From Cornus controversa (lineage: Eukaryota > Streptophyta > Magnoliopsida > Cornales > Cornaceae): a DNA stretch of 64,000 nucleotides. Where the stretch lies: the NCBI GenBank assembly GCA_026545225.1, contig CM048848.1:22112806-22176805 (forward strand), read 5' to 3'. A program made the position numbers and the translations under genes. Positions 43,302 to 55,429 of the stretch are shown in pieces (within the stretch, counting starts at the first letter, position 1; each line of letters begins with the position of its first letter). The notes under the pieces were generated by a model, which was not told where the DNA came from, ran no database searches, and saw only the letters and a program-made list of their open reading frames with translations.

Positions 43302-44806
43302 TGATTCGTGTGTGAGTGCGTCTCAAATTATAATTACCACACTTCGCAATAGAATGAATTCCTTGTAGAATAAGGCTATCGAAAGGGGTATCGAACCTCA
43401 GGGTTTGTGGTCTGAATGAGTTGGAGTACGAAATTATTTCTAATTAAATTTAGAAAGAGAAGAAATCTAATTTTTATACTTAAACTAATTAAAAAGCAAA
43501 ATAAAATAAAAAGGAAATATAGAGTGTAGAAAATATGAGATAAATTTAGGGTATTTGACTTCACCACTAACTCCACAATCAATAGTCAATTGAATTAACT
43601 ATGGGAGATTACATCATGCATAAATGGTGTTAGTGGCTACAAGCTCCCCTTCATCCGTCAAGAAAATAACATATGATTAAGGCTAAGTCATGGACTATCT
43701 TCGATTGGCATGAGCCATCTACCTAACTACTCTAATCTAGAGTGCAATATGGACGATCTTCTCTAGGCATACTCCATCAAAGCGTATAATGATATATTCA
43801 GTGATTACCATTGTGTAATAATCGCTCTCATGATCACAGAAAATAAGGGAGATTGAGTTCAATAACAATAACTAAATATCTAAGATAAGATAAGAAATCA
43901 TTGAAACTGAATTTATAAGACTTTTATTGCTCAATTCTATAATAAGAATCCTCTAAATTACACAATCTATGCATGTATATAAAGGTCCCCAATAATTAAA
44001 ATAATCAAACCATTGATGCTTTGTTAGGGCTACATCAAAACCCTAGTGGCTGAACTAGCTGCTCACGGTAGAAGAAGAAGCTTCAACGGTTGAGGAAGAA
44101 GGCATCATCTTCATGAATTATGCGTAAAACTTTGTTCTCTAATGATTCTCCACTCAAAAGCTCTGCAAAGTATGTCTTCAATTCTGTCCAAAGGCTCTCT
44201 AAGCTCTTTAAGCTCTCTCCAAACAGCCTTTAATTCGTCACTTTATTGCCCCAAGAGAATACACCAAAGTCCTAATCCAATTAGGAATTAATTAGGTTTT
44301 CCCGCAGCACTAATCAGGTGGGATTTTTTTTGCTGGCGTTCGGCCCAACTTTTGACCCACTAGAAGTTCGATTCACAGAATTTTTGTGGAATACAAACGT
44401 GTTCAGAATAAAATTTCGTTCAACCAACGCAAAAATTAAGTCGATTAGAGGCTCAAAAATAACACTTTTGATCTGTTTTACAAAATGAGATTAAAACTGT
44501 ATTAAGTGCAGATTTGGGCTTCAAGCCCATAACCTTCTTAAGCAGCTGTAATTCTCTTGGACCTCTTCTATGGGCTGATTTGAGTTGAAATAAATAGTTG
44601 AATGGATCCATTTGATGTAGGCTTCATCTAACCATCTTCGATGTCATCTTTAAAAGCCCAAAATCATGGTTTTAACTGAAATAATCATTAAAGCTCTGAA
44701 AATACAGAAAATACTAAAATGAAGTAAAATCACAAAATAATCTATCCCTAAGAGAGTGAAATATGCAAGTTAAGAGGCTAGAATGCGTAACATTCAACAC
44801 CGATCA
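43302..44806 (-). repeat. Family B solo LTR with target duplication
   Basis: 1,505 bases, complete. On the minus strand it begins TGATCGGTGTTGAATG and ends CACACACGAATCA. Flanked on both sides by ATACC (43297-43301 and 44807-44811). No internal sequence: the product of LTR-LTR recombination after insertion. Confidence 0.95.
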
Positions 44807-44814
44807 ATACCCTA

Positions 44815-45200
44815 CTAATATTTGGCAATCCTGACATGCCTCCCTTATCTACATATTATATACCTTGTTAGGTAATTGGCAATCCTCACATACCTCATCC
44901 TTATCTATAGATATATATAAAAAAATACTTTATTATGTAATTGGAAATCCTCATATGCCTCTCTTGTAAATCTATTATATACCTTATTAGGTATTGGCAA
45001 TCTCTACATGGCTCCCTTATAAACCTTCTAAATACCTTATTAGGTATTGGCAATCCTAACATGCCTCCTTCCTAAATGTATTAAGTACCCTACTATGTAA
45101 TTGGTAATCCTCACATGCTTCCCTTATTAACCTTGAATACCTTATTAGGTATTTGGAAATTCGAACATGCCTCCTGGCAATCCTCAAATGCCTCCTATAA
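44815..45200. repeat. Imperfect tandem repeat, unit about 65 bases
   Basis: Six or so copies of a unit reading TACCTTATTAGGTATTGG, then CAATCCTCACATGCCTCCCT with a variable tail. Units differ in length and sequence, so it is an old array. Confidence 0.8.
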
Positions 45201-45967
45201 TCCTTTCAAAAAGTAAAATTAAACATACTTAAAAGCATGCTAATAATATAGTGAAAATCCTATCACCACATGAATTAAATAAAGAAATAAAATAACCTTA
45301 ACATACCACGAAGCAAATGATTTATCACACTACTTCATACACTAAATTAAGTATAAACATTTAAACATGAACATTTATGAATTGCAAAGAAGACAATTAA
45401 AGAGAACTATTAAACAATCAAAAAATAATAATAACCACATAAATAAATCTACATTGCACTATAACCATCAAGTGTATCTACACCTAGGTCTAAACTAGGT
45501 TTATGTGCATAAACTGTCTTAAAAAGTCTTGATTTTATGTTTATATATTTTTGAGACCACACACATCTAAACACTTAGTGATTTAGGATGCCTGTCTATG
45601 CTTAATCAATCATTCAAAGATCGCTTCAGATTTCTTATTGATTAAGTCACTAGTTCGTTTGGCTTCTTTTGCAACTGTTTGTTGGTGAGGAATGAGAAGA
45701 ATATTGCACTACGAAGGAAACATAATATTCGTGCAATGTTTGTGTTCATTTAGTTACCCTTTTGCAATGATTGTGACGTTAGCCAGAAGTCTGCAACGTT
45801 TGGATGTGGAGTCGCAAGAGTAAGTTTGAGGTGTTCAATATCAAATTTTTGGCATAATGCATTTGGTTCTCCAAGGCTACAGTCTCACTTGTGTTTTTTT
45901 TTTCGTCTTGGGTTTTTCCACGTATATCGGTTGTCATTTTGAACTTTACTTTATTTACTTGTTTTTT

Positions 45968-47060
45968 GTGTAAGAACCGAGACCATTTTTGGTCAATTTT
46001 TATTTATTTTCATATAAATGTTTTAAATGATTGTATATGTGTTCTAAGTGTGAAATAAATGTTTGGGGATTTGTATAAAGGTGTAGGGAAGTTTTTGGAG
46101 TGTTTGGCAAATTTTGAGTTTTTTGGGTCGGGTGGCCCTGGGACACGGGTCTAGTGGGCTCGAAAAATCTGATAGTATTAGAATGATGCCAAAATTTGAG
46201 GATAACTTAAATAAAATATTTGATGTGCTATGGAATCGATTCGGGTCTGTAGGAGTTACCAAAATTAAAAACACAGCCCAGGAAGGTTTGGTAAACAACT
46301 AGTGGTATTTTTGTAAATATGAGCAGTTAGGTCCATAAATAGAAAGAATTGGTCTACGCATGGAGGGCTCGAGTTTTGTCCATTCGGAATCAAATTCAAA
46401 GAAATTTGATTTCGGTGATAAATTGGGAAAATTATTTCGAAGCTCTTCTAAATTGAGGTAGGGATACCTAACCCATGAAATTCGGGGTTTGTGTGAGTAT
46501 ATTGGTTGTCTATGGCCATCAATTGGTTGTGTGTGTATAATTAGAAGTTCTTCAGAGTAAAACCATGCTAGATTATACAATTAAATGAATTCTCTATGTG
46601 AAGTGATGTAGATACATGTTTATAATTGTCTCAAATGAGTTATAAAGAATGTTGAATGTGAAATGTGAGGGAATTATGTGTGTTCATGGTCATATGTGAG
46701 GGTGAAACTAATCTGTTTGATAAATTATCTTGAAATCTTGGTTTGATTTAAAGCATGTTTGATTTTCTATATAAATGATATGGAATGTGGAAAATGTGAT
46801 ACATGTTCAATGTGAATACATGTGTGGTTTATTTGGAAAAATGTTCGAGCATGACATTTAGTACTATATTTCCTTAAATTGTATATGAACGTTTAGCCTG
46901 AGTGTGTGGAATCCATCTTTATTCACTAGGAAGCACATGGTGGGTGTGGTGAGTTCATATGGGCGGTGAGTGCTTTTAATGAGTGGCATGGGATAATCCT
47001 GTAAATGGTGTACTATGTGGAGTACTCCAAGGAGGAGCTCCATGAGGTAATCCGGTGAGG
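45968..47060 (+). repeat. Truncated chromovirus-type LTR in plus orientation
   Basis: Starts TGTAAGAACCGAGACC, a typical start for Tekay-like LTRs, and near its right end has GGAGTACTCC and GGTAATCCGGTGAGGAGCC motifs. It stops near 47060 against chromovirus integrase sequence on the opposite strand. No primer site or internal region on the same strand. Identification rests on the terminal motif only. Confidence 0.4.
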
Positions 47061-48672
47061 AGCCTCAAGGACCTGGTTTCTACGGTCAAGAATACAGTAA
47101 GGTTGGTCCACATGTGTTGCATCTGGCTGTAACTCAATCTCCCCAACCTCAATGTGCTAGTAAATATCCTCATCCCTAAGGAATTTTCGCAACATAAACA
47201 CGTGAAAGACATTATGCACCCTGTGCATTATCGCTGGTAACGCCAATCTATACACTACTGCCCCAATGCTGTCACTAATCTTGAAAGTACCCACAAAATG
47301 AGGTGACAATTTTCCTTTCCTCCCAAACCACATTACTTCCTTCATGGGAGAGACCTTAAGAAAAACGTAATCCCCCACCTTGAACTCTAATGCCCAAGTT
47401 CTTCGATCAACATAACTCTTCTGTCTACTTTGAAAAGTGTGCATATGGTCCCTAATAAGAGCAACTTCCTCTGAGATGTCCTTAATGAATTTAGGACCAA
47501 AGAATATATTCTCTCCAACCTCCAACTAGCATACAGGTGACCTACATGGGCGCCCGTACAAATCTTCAAATGGTGCAATACCAATAGTCTTCTGATAACA
47601 ATTGTCATAGTAAAACTCAACAAGTGGCAAGTAACTCTCCCAATTACCTTTAAAGTCAAGTACACATGCTCACAACATATCCTCCAGAATCTGATTAACC
47701 CTCTCGGTCTGACCATCGGTCTGAGGGTGATAGGTTGTACTGAGGTGCAACGCTCTACCCATAGCCTATTGAAAACTCTCCCAAAATCCTGAAACAAAGT
47801 TTGGATCTCTATCCGATATAATGGACAACGGTACGCCATAGAGCTTCACTATCTCTGCAATGTAAAGCTTCGCCAATTGCTTTGAGGTGTAACTCGAGCA
47901 AACTGGCAAGAAATGCGCTAATCTTGTCACCCTATCCACTAGAACCCAAATAGCATCAGGATTCCACTGTGAGGTGAGAAGTACCACAATAAGATCAATA
48001 GAAATTCTCTCCCATTTTTACTCCGATACAGGTAGTGGCTGTGAAGATCACAGCGGTCTCTGGTGATAAATCTTGATCATTTGACAAGTACTACATTTAA
48101 AGACATATATAATAATGTCCTTTTTCATGCCTACCCACTAAAACTATCACTTCATGTCTTGTTACATTTTATCCCCTCCTGTGTGTATCGAAACTACAAA
48201 CTATAGGCCTCACTCATCACTGCCTTTTTCAAATCATCCTTGGGAGGAACCGCTAACCGCCCTTTGTACCTCAGTCTTCCATCTGTACCCACTGTATAGA
48301 ATGATACCTCTCCAGATTTTAAGTCAGCCACTTTTTCTATGCACTGCGAGTCAGTAAGCTAATCTATAATTATTTTCTGAATGATAGCAGGTTTAACCAC
48401 TACACACGCTACAAAAGTATCAGCTAAATCATCAACTCTACTCAAGTCATTCCATTCTGTTTCAAGTAGAGCGAAAATACTAGCATAGGTTTGGCGACTA
48501 AGTGCTTCAACTACTACATTCATTTTCCCAGGGTAGTACTGGATGAAAAAGTGATAATCTTTCACGAATTCCAACCACCTGCGCTGCCTCATTTTCAGCT
48601 CCTTCTATGAGAATAGATACTGTAAACTCTTGTGATCGCTGAACAATCTGAAGGTCTCACCCAAAAGGTAAT
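47061..48672 (-). pseudogene. Chromovirus RNase H-integrase fragment
   Basis: Minus strand, right to left. RNase H near 48660-48600 (FRLFSDHKSLQYLFS), RNase H tail 48592-48359 ([25 protein letters not shown]), integrase core 47987-47766 ([29 protein letters not shown]), and the integrase C-terminal domain 47525-47157 (KSYVDRR, FKVGDYVFLKVSPMKEV, FVGTFKISDSIGAVVYRLALP, VFHVFMLRKF) continuing to a partial ILDRRNQ just before 47060. No full chromodomain. These domains lie left of the family C LTR at 48673, whereas the reverse transcriptase half lies right of the other LTR copy, so the order is circularly permuted. Confidence 0.85.
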
Positions 48673-49977
48673 TGATAAGCGTTAAATGTTATACATTCTC
48701 GCGCCTTTACTTATGTATTTTAATCCTATAGAGGCATATATTGTATTGTTTTTATGTGTTTTCATGTTTTTCATGATTTCAGGTTCAAAGTCTGAATTCA
48801 ACTTTTGACGACTCCATTAGCATTCCATAAACGCATTCCTAAATCTGAGCATGCTTAATTGGATGTCTACATTGAGGAGAAGTGAAGTACGGGTCAATAC
48901 TGGAGCCGGAAAACAAGAAGAACTAAGGGTTTCAGAGCAAGAAAGTTCGATGCATCGAAATGGCCATTTTGTTGCATCTCAAATTCTTGCAAAAAGATAT
49001 ATTTACAAGATATTTTCACCACTTAGCCACTTGTCAAGATTTGATTTGAAAAAGGCTTGCATGAGATTTCTGTGATATTTTGAGCCTAAAGTCAGATATA
49101 TATGTAGGAAATATGTAATAGATATGATATATCACTTTTCTTGTAATAGAGAATAAATATAGAAATTCTAGAGAGAGAAAGTAAAGTTATAGAGAGGGAA
49201 AGCTTCAAAGAAAGCTTTGTAAGGCCTTGAAGACCATTTTGAGCATGAATTCATCTCTGTCTATGGAGTGCTTCTAGTCCACCATGATCAACTAATCCTT
49301 CTCCAGGATTTGGACAAATCCTAGTCTTGTAACTATGTTCTAGTTGTAGTGAATTGGGATTTTTATGCATCTTTGTGTACATGTACTTTGTCTTGAGCCT
49401 TATGATCAATATAAGTATACAAAATCAATATGTCCATGTGTTGTAATGTATCTTTCTTGTCTTAGAATGTTTATTTTCCTCACATGATCTTCAAACACTT
49501 GTATTTCCACAAAAACTACAAGTGATGGCTTGGTACTAGTTTTCACTTTAACATGCATAGCTAGATTTGCATAGTCCATGCTTAGAGATGGTAATTTTGC
49601 TATACTTAGTTAATTAGGGATTAGATAAGTAGGTAGGTAGAAAAATTGAACGTATCAAAGATGGACTATAGTATTTTAAGGTGTATTTATCTTCTTGACG
49701 ACGACATTGTAGGCCACAAGCCAAAATGTGCCATTTAGTCTACATTTGCATAAATCCCCTAGTTTATTCTAAGTTTTGCATGTTACGAGGCTAGTGGTGA
49801 AGTCTCAGCCCTAGTACTTTATCATTTTCTCAGACTCTGCTATTTAATTGTCATTTATGTTTTTAAAGTAGAAAAAATAAACAACCTAAAACTTGTTTGT
49901 AAGTTAAACAAGAACCAAACTTTGATCTTTAGCAAATTAATCAAACATAGTCTCTATGGGACCGACACCCTCAACTT
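48673..49977 (+). repeat. Family C LTR, right copy, 3' end missing
   Basis: Starts TGATAAGCGTTAAATGTTAT; resembles 40038-41390 at about 80 percent. It stops after GGGACCGACACCCTCAACTTA, lacking the last 50 bases or so, where it meets a minus-strand fragment head on. Contains two GATGCATC-type units at 48945-48980. Confidence 0.82.
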
Positions 49978-50729
49978 ACACCCCCAAAGTTAGATATTGT
50001 TAGTCCCATAGAAATACAAAATGATTAAATTGAAAACAACTATAGTACTTCTGCTTTCATGGAAAATGCAGTTGCATTTAGTAAATGCAACAAGCCTTTT
50101 AAACCCCTAGACACAAGTGAAGTCTCATTGGGTTTAACATGCTTGTTAAACTCACAAATATATGCAAAAATGATTAAAATGCTCAGTCATCAACTAAAAT
50201 AAGTGCAACAAGTATTATGAAGCTATAAGGACATCAACAAATATATACCTTGAAAAATTAGAATTAGATGACAGTCCCCACATAATGGTCAGTTCGATAC
50301 TAATACAAGTGTAAGCCCTAAAATCGTCTATGAAAAGTGAACATACTTCATAATGTGTGGCTTAACATTGTAACCAGAAAACAAATTCAACACCCATCTT
50401 AAAAAGAACTTCTTTTCGAAAGAGATCACCAAGGCATACCATTTGAACGTAAAAACTTTACAAAAGCCTATTTAAAGGTGGTCGTGCAATGCGTAAGTCC
50501 CTTAAATTTCTAGCAAACCCATGTACTGAGCTTTAGGTCAATGACTCCCAAACCGAATGGTCTTAAGGCATTAGGTGAAGAAACACCCCGAAGAACTTAA
50601 TAACCCAAACTTGCTAGGCTAGGAACTCAAACTAGCCATTTCTTTCTTATTGCTCAACCTTACACACTTTTAGACGCGAACTCTATGAGTTATGTAGTGC
50701 GGAAATAGTTTAGTTAATTTAGAGTGAGA
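49978..50729 (-). other. 3' internal fragment of an Athila-type element (minus strand)
   Basis: On the minus strand it ends in AACTTTGGGGGTG (49990-49978), the polypurine tract position, with a decayed hairpin before it, and includes the conserved 3' domain at 50695-50480 (TTCGCGTCTAAAAGTG, CACCTAATGCCTTAAG, GGTTTGGGAGTCATTGACC). Its LTR is missing: the plus-strand family C LTR takes its place. No gene. Confidence 0.7.
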
Positions 50730-51986
50730 TGCTAATCTTTAGACTTAGAGGGGGTGAATAGGTCTTCTTGCCCAATTTTTATGATTGATTAATTACCCAC
50801 AATTATTATCAATTAAACATCCAAACCAATCACAAAATAAATAAAGCAGGTAAGGAAAAGTTAGAGATTACACTAGGAATTTTACGTGGAAACCCAAGAC
50901 GAGAAAAATCATGGGGCTGAGGTAGAAACCCCAGAGAAACCAATCCACTATCTCGAAGCAAAGTACATCAGACTCTATCCTAGACTCACACCCACTCCAC
51001 TCTGACAAGAACTTGATGCGGAACACCTTAGGCTTACAATTGCAACAACACGTCCAACTGCTGTAGACTTCCGGCTAACGTCACAATTCTTCCAAAAAGA
51101 TTGCTGAATGAAAAACAATACTCAGCAAGTATTTTGTTCCCTTCGTAGTGATCGTTTCTCTTCCTCTTCAGATAAAATCTTATCGTTTCAAGGAACCACC
51201 TCTACTGCTCTTGATCAACTGTGTAGACTGATGATGTTTTGAAGATTTTGTTGATCAGATGAAGAAGAACATCACAACTTAAACACTCCGTGTGTGTGTG
51301 CTCCCAAAAATAAAAATTAATGAAGATTTTCTCTCATAAATTTCTCTTTTAGCTCTCAAAAATATACTCCTGTCTCTAACAGTTAAATCATTGAGTCTCT
51401 TATTTTCCCTATTTTGATTGAAGCATAAAAAGGTATTTATAAGGTTTAGAATCCTTAGTCTACATGGAAAACAAGTTTAAAACACCTAAGAAAGTTTTAG
51501 AGAAGTTTTGGTTGACTAGGAAATCAATTCGGATCAAAAAGAAAGTTTCCGCTCGTATCAGCTAAGTCAGACCGGTCCTAAAAATTGGGGACCGGTGGAA
51601 CTTTTGCAAACACACAGAAATTCCAAAGTTCTGAGAAAAGTCAGACCGGTCCTAATATTTGGGGACCGGTGGGACTTTTCAGACATGTTGAATTTTGAAA
51701 GTCCCAAGAGAAATTGGACCGGTCCTCATATATGGGGACTGGTGGGACTTAGCAAAAATTCAATTTTTACATTTAAAGCATATTTTCCAAGTCCTAGGCC
51801 CAACAAACTTCAAAACATAGTGTCCTCACTCTCATACTTGTTCTAAGTGATGTCCTCATCAAATCCACGGTATCGAGACACTTTTCGTTCAGCTCTGAAG
51901 ATCGAGACACGAGATCAAACAAAAATTACAACTCGATCAAGAAGTTTTGACACCAAAATTTCTCAATTACAATTATATATCTCACA
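50730..51986 (-). repeat. 3' LTR of C2 (about 1.26 kb)
   Basis: On the minus strand begins TGTGAGATATATAATTG next to the purine tract and ends near GATTAGCA. The inner block TTAGAGGGGGTGAATAGG (plus) is shared with C1, a Sirevirus LTR feature. Contains ACCGGT repeats (51571-51742). The outer end is estimated. Confidence 0.75.
51571..51742. repeat. Three ACCGGT inverted-repeat units in the C2 LTR
   Basis: Unit of the form GACCGGTCCTAAAAATTGGG then GACCGGTGG, repeated three times at intervals of about 70 bases (near 51571, 51646, 51717). Each unit contains two ACCGGT-type palindromes facing each other across an AT-rich spacer. Confidence 0.8.
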
Positions 51987-53302
51987 ATCTCCCCCTTTGG
52001 CAATTTGTTGACAAAACCAACCTAGACAATATGTAATCTACCCCACAACAGAAAAGATAAATTACAATGTTGTCAAAAATAAAAACATATCTGAACCAAA
52101 CTGAGCAGTCACTCTAATCTTGAGCTTGTGGCAAATATGAAGAACACCTATATTCAGTAAATATGATGAACCTTGATACTCTGCAAAACAACACTCAAAG
52201 ATACCTTCGTGAAAGCTTAAAAAAGATAAATAAGCATAAACATAAGCAAAAATAAAACTAAACATGTAATGCCAATGCATATGTAATGTTTTCTCTCAAA
52301 CAATTCATCTCCCCCTTAATGATAAATAACTAGACAACTCTCCTTAAAGTCACAAAGTCTTTCCCAAAATCTCTCCCCCTTTTTGTCACAAATTGACAAG
52401 GGACTTAAAGAGAACTAAAAAAAAATAAGAAGGAGGAATCAAGCAAGCATATAGAACTTGTATATGTAAACAATAGAAAATATTGACTCCATAAGACTAT
52501 ATGAACACAACAAACTAAAACCAAAGCTTAATCAATTAGTTTCACACACTTAGTAAGTGTAGTCAAATCACCATAAATTTCCATAAGTCAAAAGATTTCT
52601 TTTGCCAATTGTTCAGATTTTCAGACAATATTTTAATGACATTACACTCACTCAGAAATCAAACAATCAACATGTGCAAATACTTTCAATTTTTTTTTAT
52701 TGTTCCTTGCACATACATATTTGGTGGCTTTCACTCTTATGGGTAGCCAACTATTTTCTCAAAACAACTCTTTTAAAAAGATATCTCATTGGAGATTTAT
52801 GTTGTAGTGGTAGCTTCGAACAAATCCCGAAGGTAGCATTTTCCATAAGAATATGCTCAACAGCAAAATTTTTCCTTTTCTTTGATTCTTTTCTTTTCCA
52901 GCTATTGATATATATATATTTTTTACTTATCACTCTTTTTGGTCTTTAGCACAATATTGAACATTCAATTCCCAAGATAATGCTCTATCACATCAACATT
53001 ATCTTTGACTAAAATAATGACATAAAAATAATTCAGTAAATGTACTCATCATGATTCATCTACTAAACGAAATAAGTAAGCAAAACCAAATTTTCAGCTA
53101 ACAACCATAGTATGTCATACACATGTAATCTGTGTGTCACTAATTTTCTTGTGTTCAAACATACTCATTCTAACATGGTTTGCTTAACTTCTCAATAAAA
53201 ATAAAAATAAAAATAAACCTCAAACTACAAAGTTCAATGCATAATCTAGACTCAGAAGATGAATATGAAGTTCCTTTCTAGATTATGTCAATGCTATATA
53301 AT
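51987..53302 (-). other. Purine tract and 3' noncoding region of C2
   Basis: On the minus strand CCAAAGGGGGAGAT (52000-51987) borders the LTR. A second purine tract AAAAAGGGGGAGAG lies near 52387-52373, consistent with the repeated tracts known in Sireviruses. The other 1.2 kb shows no supportable gene. Confidence 0.7.
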
Positions 53303-55414
53303 CTAATCAAGACAACAAATGCCTATAGATTTCCTAAGGCGATGAAACCTAGAAGCATCTAAAGGCTTTGTGAGAATATCAGATAGATTATTATCAGTAT
53401 GCACTTTCTCCAAAGACATGACATTTTGTTCAACTAATTCTCGAATAAAATGATGTCGAATGTCAATGTGTTTTGTCCTAGAATGTAAAACTGGATTCTT
53501 TGAGATATTAATTGTACTATTGTTATCACAAAAGATAGACATTGTACCTTGTTTAATTCTATAATCCAGTAGCATCTGCTTCATCCAAAGTAGTTGTGTG
53601 CAACAACTTCCAGCAGCAATATACTCAGCTTCACATGATGATAAGGAAACACAATTTTGCTTCTTATTGTACCATGAAACAAGATTAGTATCAACATAGA
53701 AACAACCACCTAAAGTACTTTTCCTATCATCCTTGTTACCAGCCCAATCAGCATCAATGTAACCTGCAATCTCAGAATTAGACTCTATAGAAAAATGCAA
53801 TCCATAATTCAAAGAGCTATTGACATATCGAGTAATGCGCTTGACTACAATGAGATGTTGCTCTATAGGATCAGCTTGATACCTAGCACATACTCCTATA
53901 GTAAATGCAAGTCAGGCCTACTTGTTACTAAATACAATAGGCTACCAATCATGCTCCTATATAATGATAGATCAACTCTCTTAGAATCAGAGTTCTTTTC
54001 CAACTTGGAAGAAGTACTCATCGGAGTTTGCACATGTTTGGAACCTTCCAAACCAAATTTCTTGACTAACTCCTTTGCATACTTAGTTTGAGATATAAAA
54101 AATTCATCATCAAATTGCTTCACCTGGAGTCCAAGAAAAAATGTTAGTTCACCAACCATGCTCAATTACTCATATCTTTAGCAAATTCATGAACAAGGCC
54201 ATTAGAAGTAGAACCAAAAACAATATCATCCACATAGATTTGAGCAACAAGCAAATTTTTCCCTTTCTTGATTATGAACAAAGTTTTATCAGCTTCCCCT
54301 CTTCTAAAGCCCTTTTACAATAAATAAGAAGTTAATTTTTCATACCATTCTCTAGGAGCTTGTTTCAAACCATAAAGAGCCTTTTTCAAATGAAAAACAT
54401 GATCAGGATTATATGGATCAACAAAACCCATAGGTTGAGCTACATACACTTCTTCTTACAAAATACCATTTAGAAAGGCACTTTTAACATCCATTTGAAA
54501 CAATTTAAATTTAAAGTGACATGCAAGAGCAAGAAGAAGACGAATAGACTCAAGTCTAGCAACTGGTGCAAAAGTTTTATCAAAATTAATTCCTTCAACT
54601 TGAGTGTATCCTTGTGCAACTAACCTGGCTTTATTTCTCATTACAACCCCATTCTCATCAAGTTTGTTTTTAAAAATCCATTTAGTTCCTATGATGTTCA
54701 CATCCTTAGGTTGAGGCACTAACTCCTAAACATCATTTTTCACAAATTAATTTAACTCTTCTTGCATTGCTACAAGCCAATCAGAACTTTGAAGAGCTTC
54801 ATCAACATTTTTAGGTTCAAACTGAGCCATATGACATGAGTGTCTTATACTATCTCGGACTTTACTCCTAGTATTTTTTTCCTCCTATGGCCCTATAACA
54901 TTTGTCAATGGATGACTACTTCGAACCCTAGAACTGCCAGACATTGGGACTTCCTCATGTGGTGTAGGATTTTCTATAGGTGCATGTGTATTATCAATTA
55001 CTTCCACAATTTCACCACCACCTACATGCTCACCGTCACCCTTAGTCTCACTTTCTTTCTCAACCTCTCTCTCACTAGATTCACTCTCAGGTAACCCTAA
55101 TTTTATACACTCTTCTTCCTCAAGTTGATCATGTATCTCCTTAGGCCTTGATTCATCAATCACAATATTAATAGACTCCATTACAACATTAGTGCGATGA
55201 TTATACACCCTATATGCCTGACTATTCAATGCATAACCCAAAAAGTATCCTTCATCACTTCTACAATCAAATTTTCCCTATCTCTAAGGATATACCATTT
55301 ACTCCCAAAGATTCTAAAGTGTTTAATATTAGGCGTCTTTCCATACCACAATTTATATGCAGTCTTTTCAGTTCCAGGACTAAGGTACACCCTGTTTAAA
55401 ACATGACAAGCAGT
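53303..55414 (-). pseudogene. Sirevirus pol pseudogene (integrase C-terminus to RNase H), C2
   Basis: Minus strand, right to left. Integrase C-terminal part 55411-about 54885 (ACHVLNRVYLSPGTEKTAY, AYRVYNHRTNVVMESINIVIDE), reverse transcriptase 54719-54456 (IIGTKWIFKNKLDENG, ARLVAQGYTQVEGI, QMDVKSAFLNG) then YVDD near 54236-54225 in IYVDDIVFGSTSNGLVHEF, then 54165-53896 (LTFFLGLQVKQFDDEFFISQ, MSTSSKLEK). RNase H 53812-53303 (AGYIDADWAGNKDDRKST, SLSSCEAEYIAAGSC, TKHIDIRHHFIREL) is continuous to the stop. Several stops and frame breaks, for example near 54455 and 54720. Motifs fit Sirevirus pol well. Not functional. Confidence 0.9.
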
Positions 55415-55429
55415 CACTACAAGAAAATT
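55415..55429 (+). repeat. CACTA terminal inverted repeat (left)
   Basis: CACTACAAGAAAATT. The first 13 bases match the usual plant CACTA terminus. Confidence 0.9.

Larger units (their letters stand above)
42719..45967 (-). repeat. Probable chromovirus 5' LTR, interrupted by a solo LTR
   Basis: Sequence right of the primer site, on the minus strand ending GTAAGGGGTATTTTAG. Interrupted at 43302-44806 by a family B solo LTR. Contains the tandem repeat 44815-45200. The outer boundary is uncertain; part of 45230-45967 may be something else. No gene. At 45671-45805 four copies of a TGCAAYNNTTGNNG motif occur. Confidence 0.5.
50730..55414 (-). mobile_element. Sirevirus-like Ty1/copia element C2, 5' part removed by or beyond the CACTA element
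   Basis: Minus strand. 3' LTR 50730-51986, purine tract 51987-52000, 3' noncoding region to 53302, pol pseudogene 53303-55414. It stops inside the integrase at the CACTA terminus (55415). The remainder (integrase N-terminus, protease, gag, 5' LTR) is expected right of the window if the CACTA element is a simple insertion. Confidence 0.85.
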
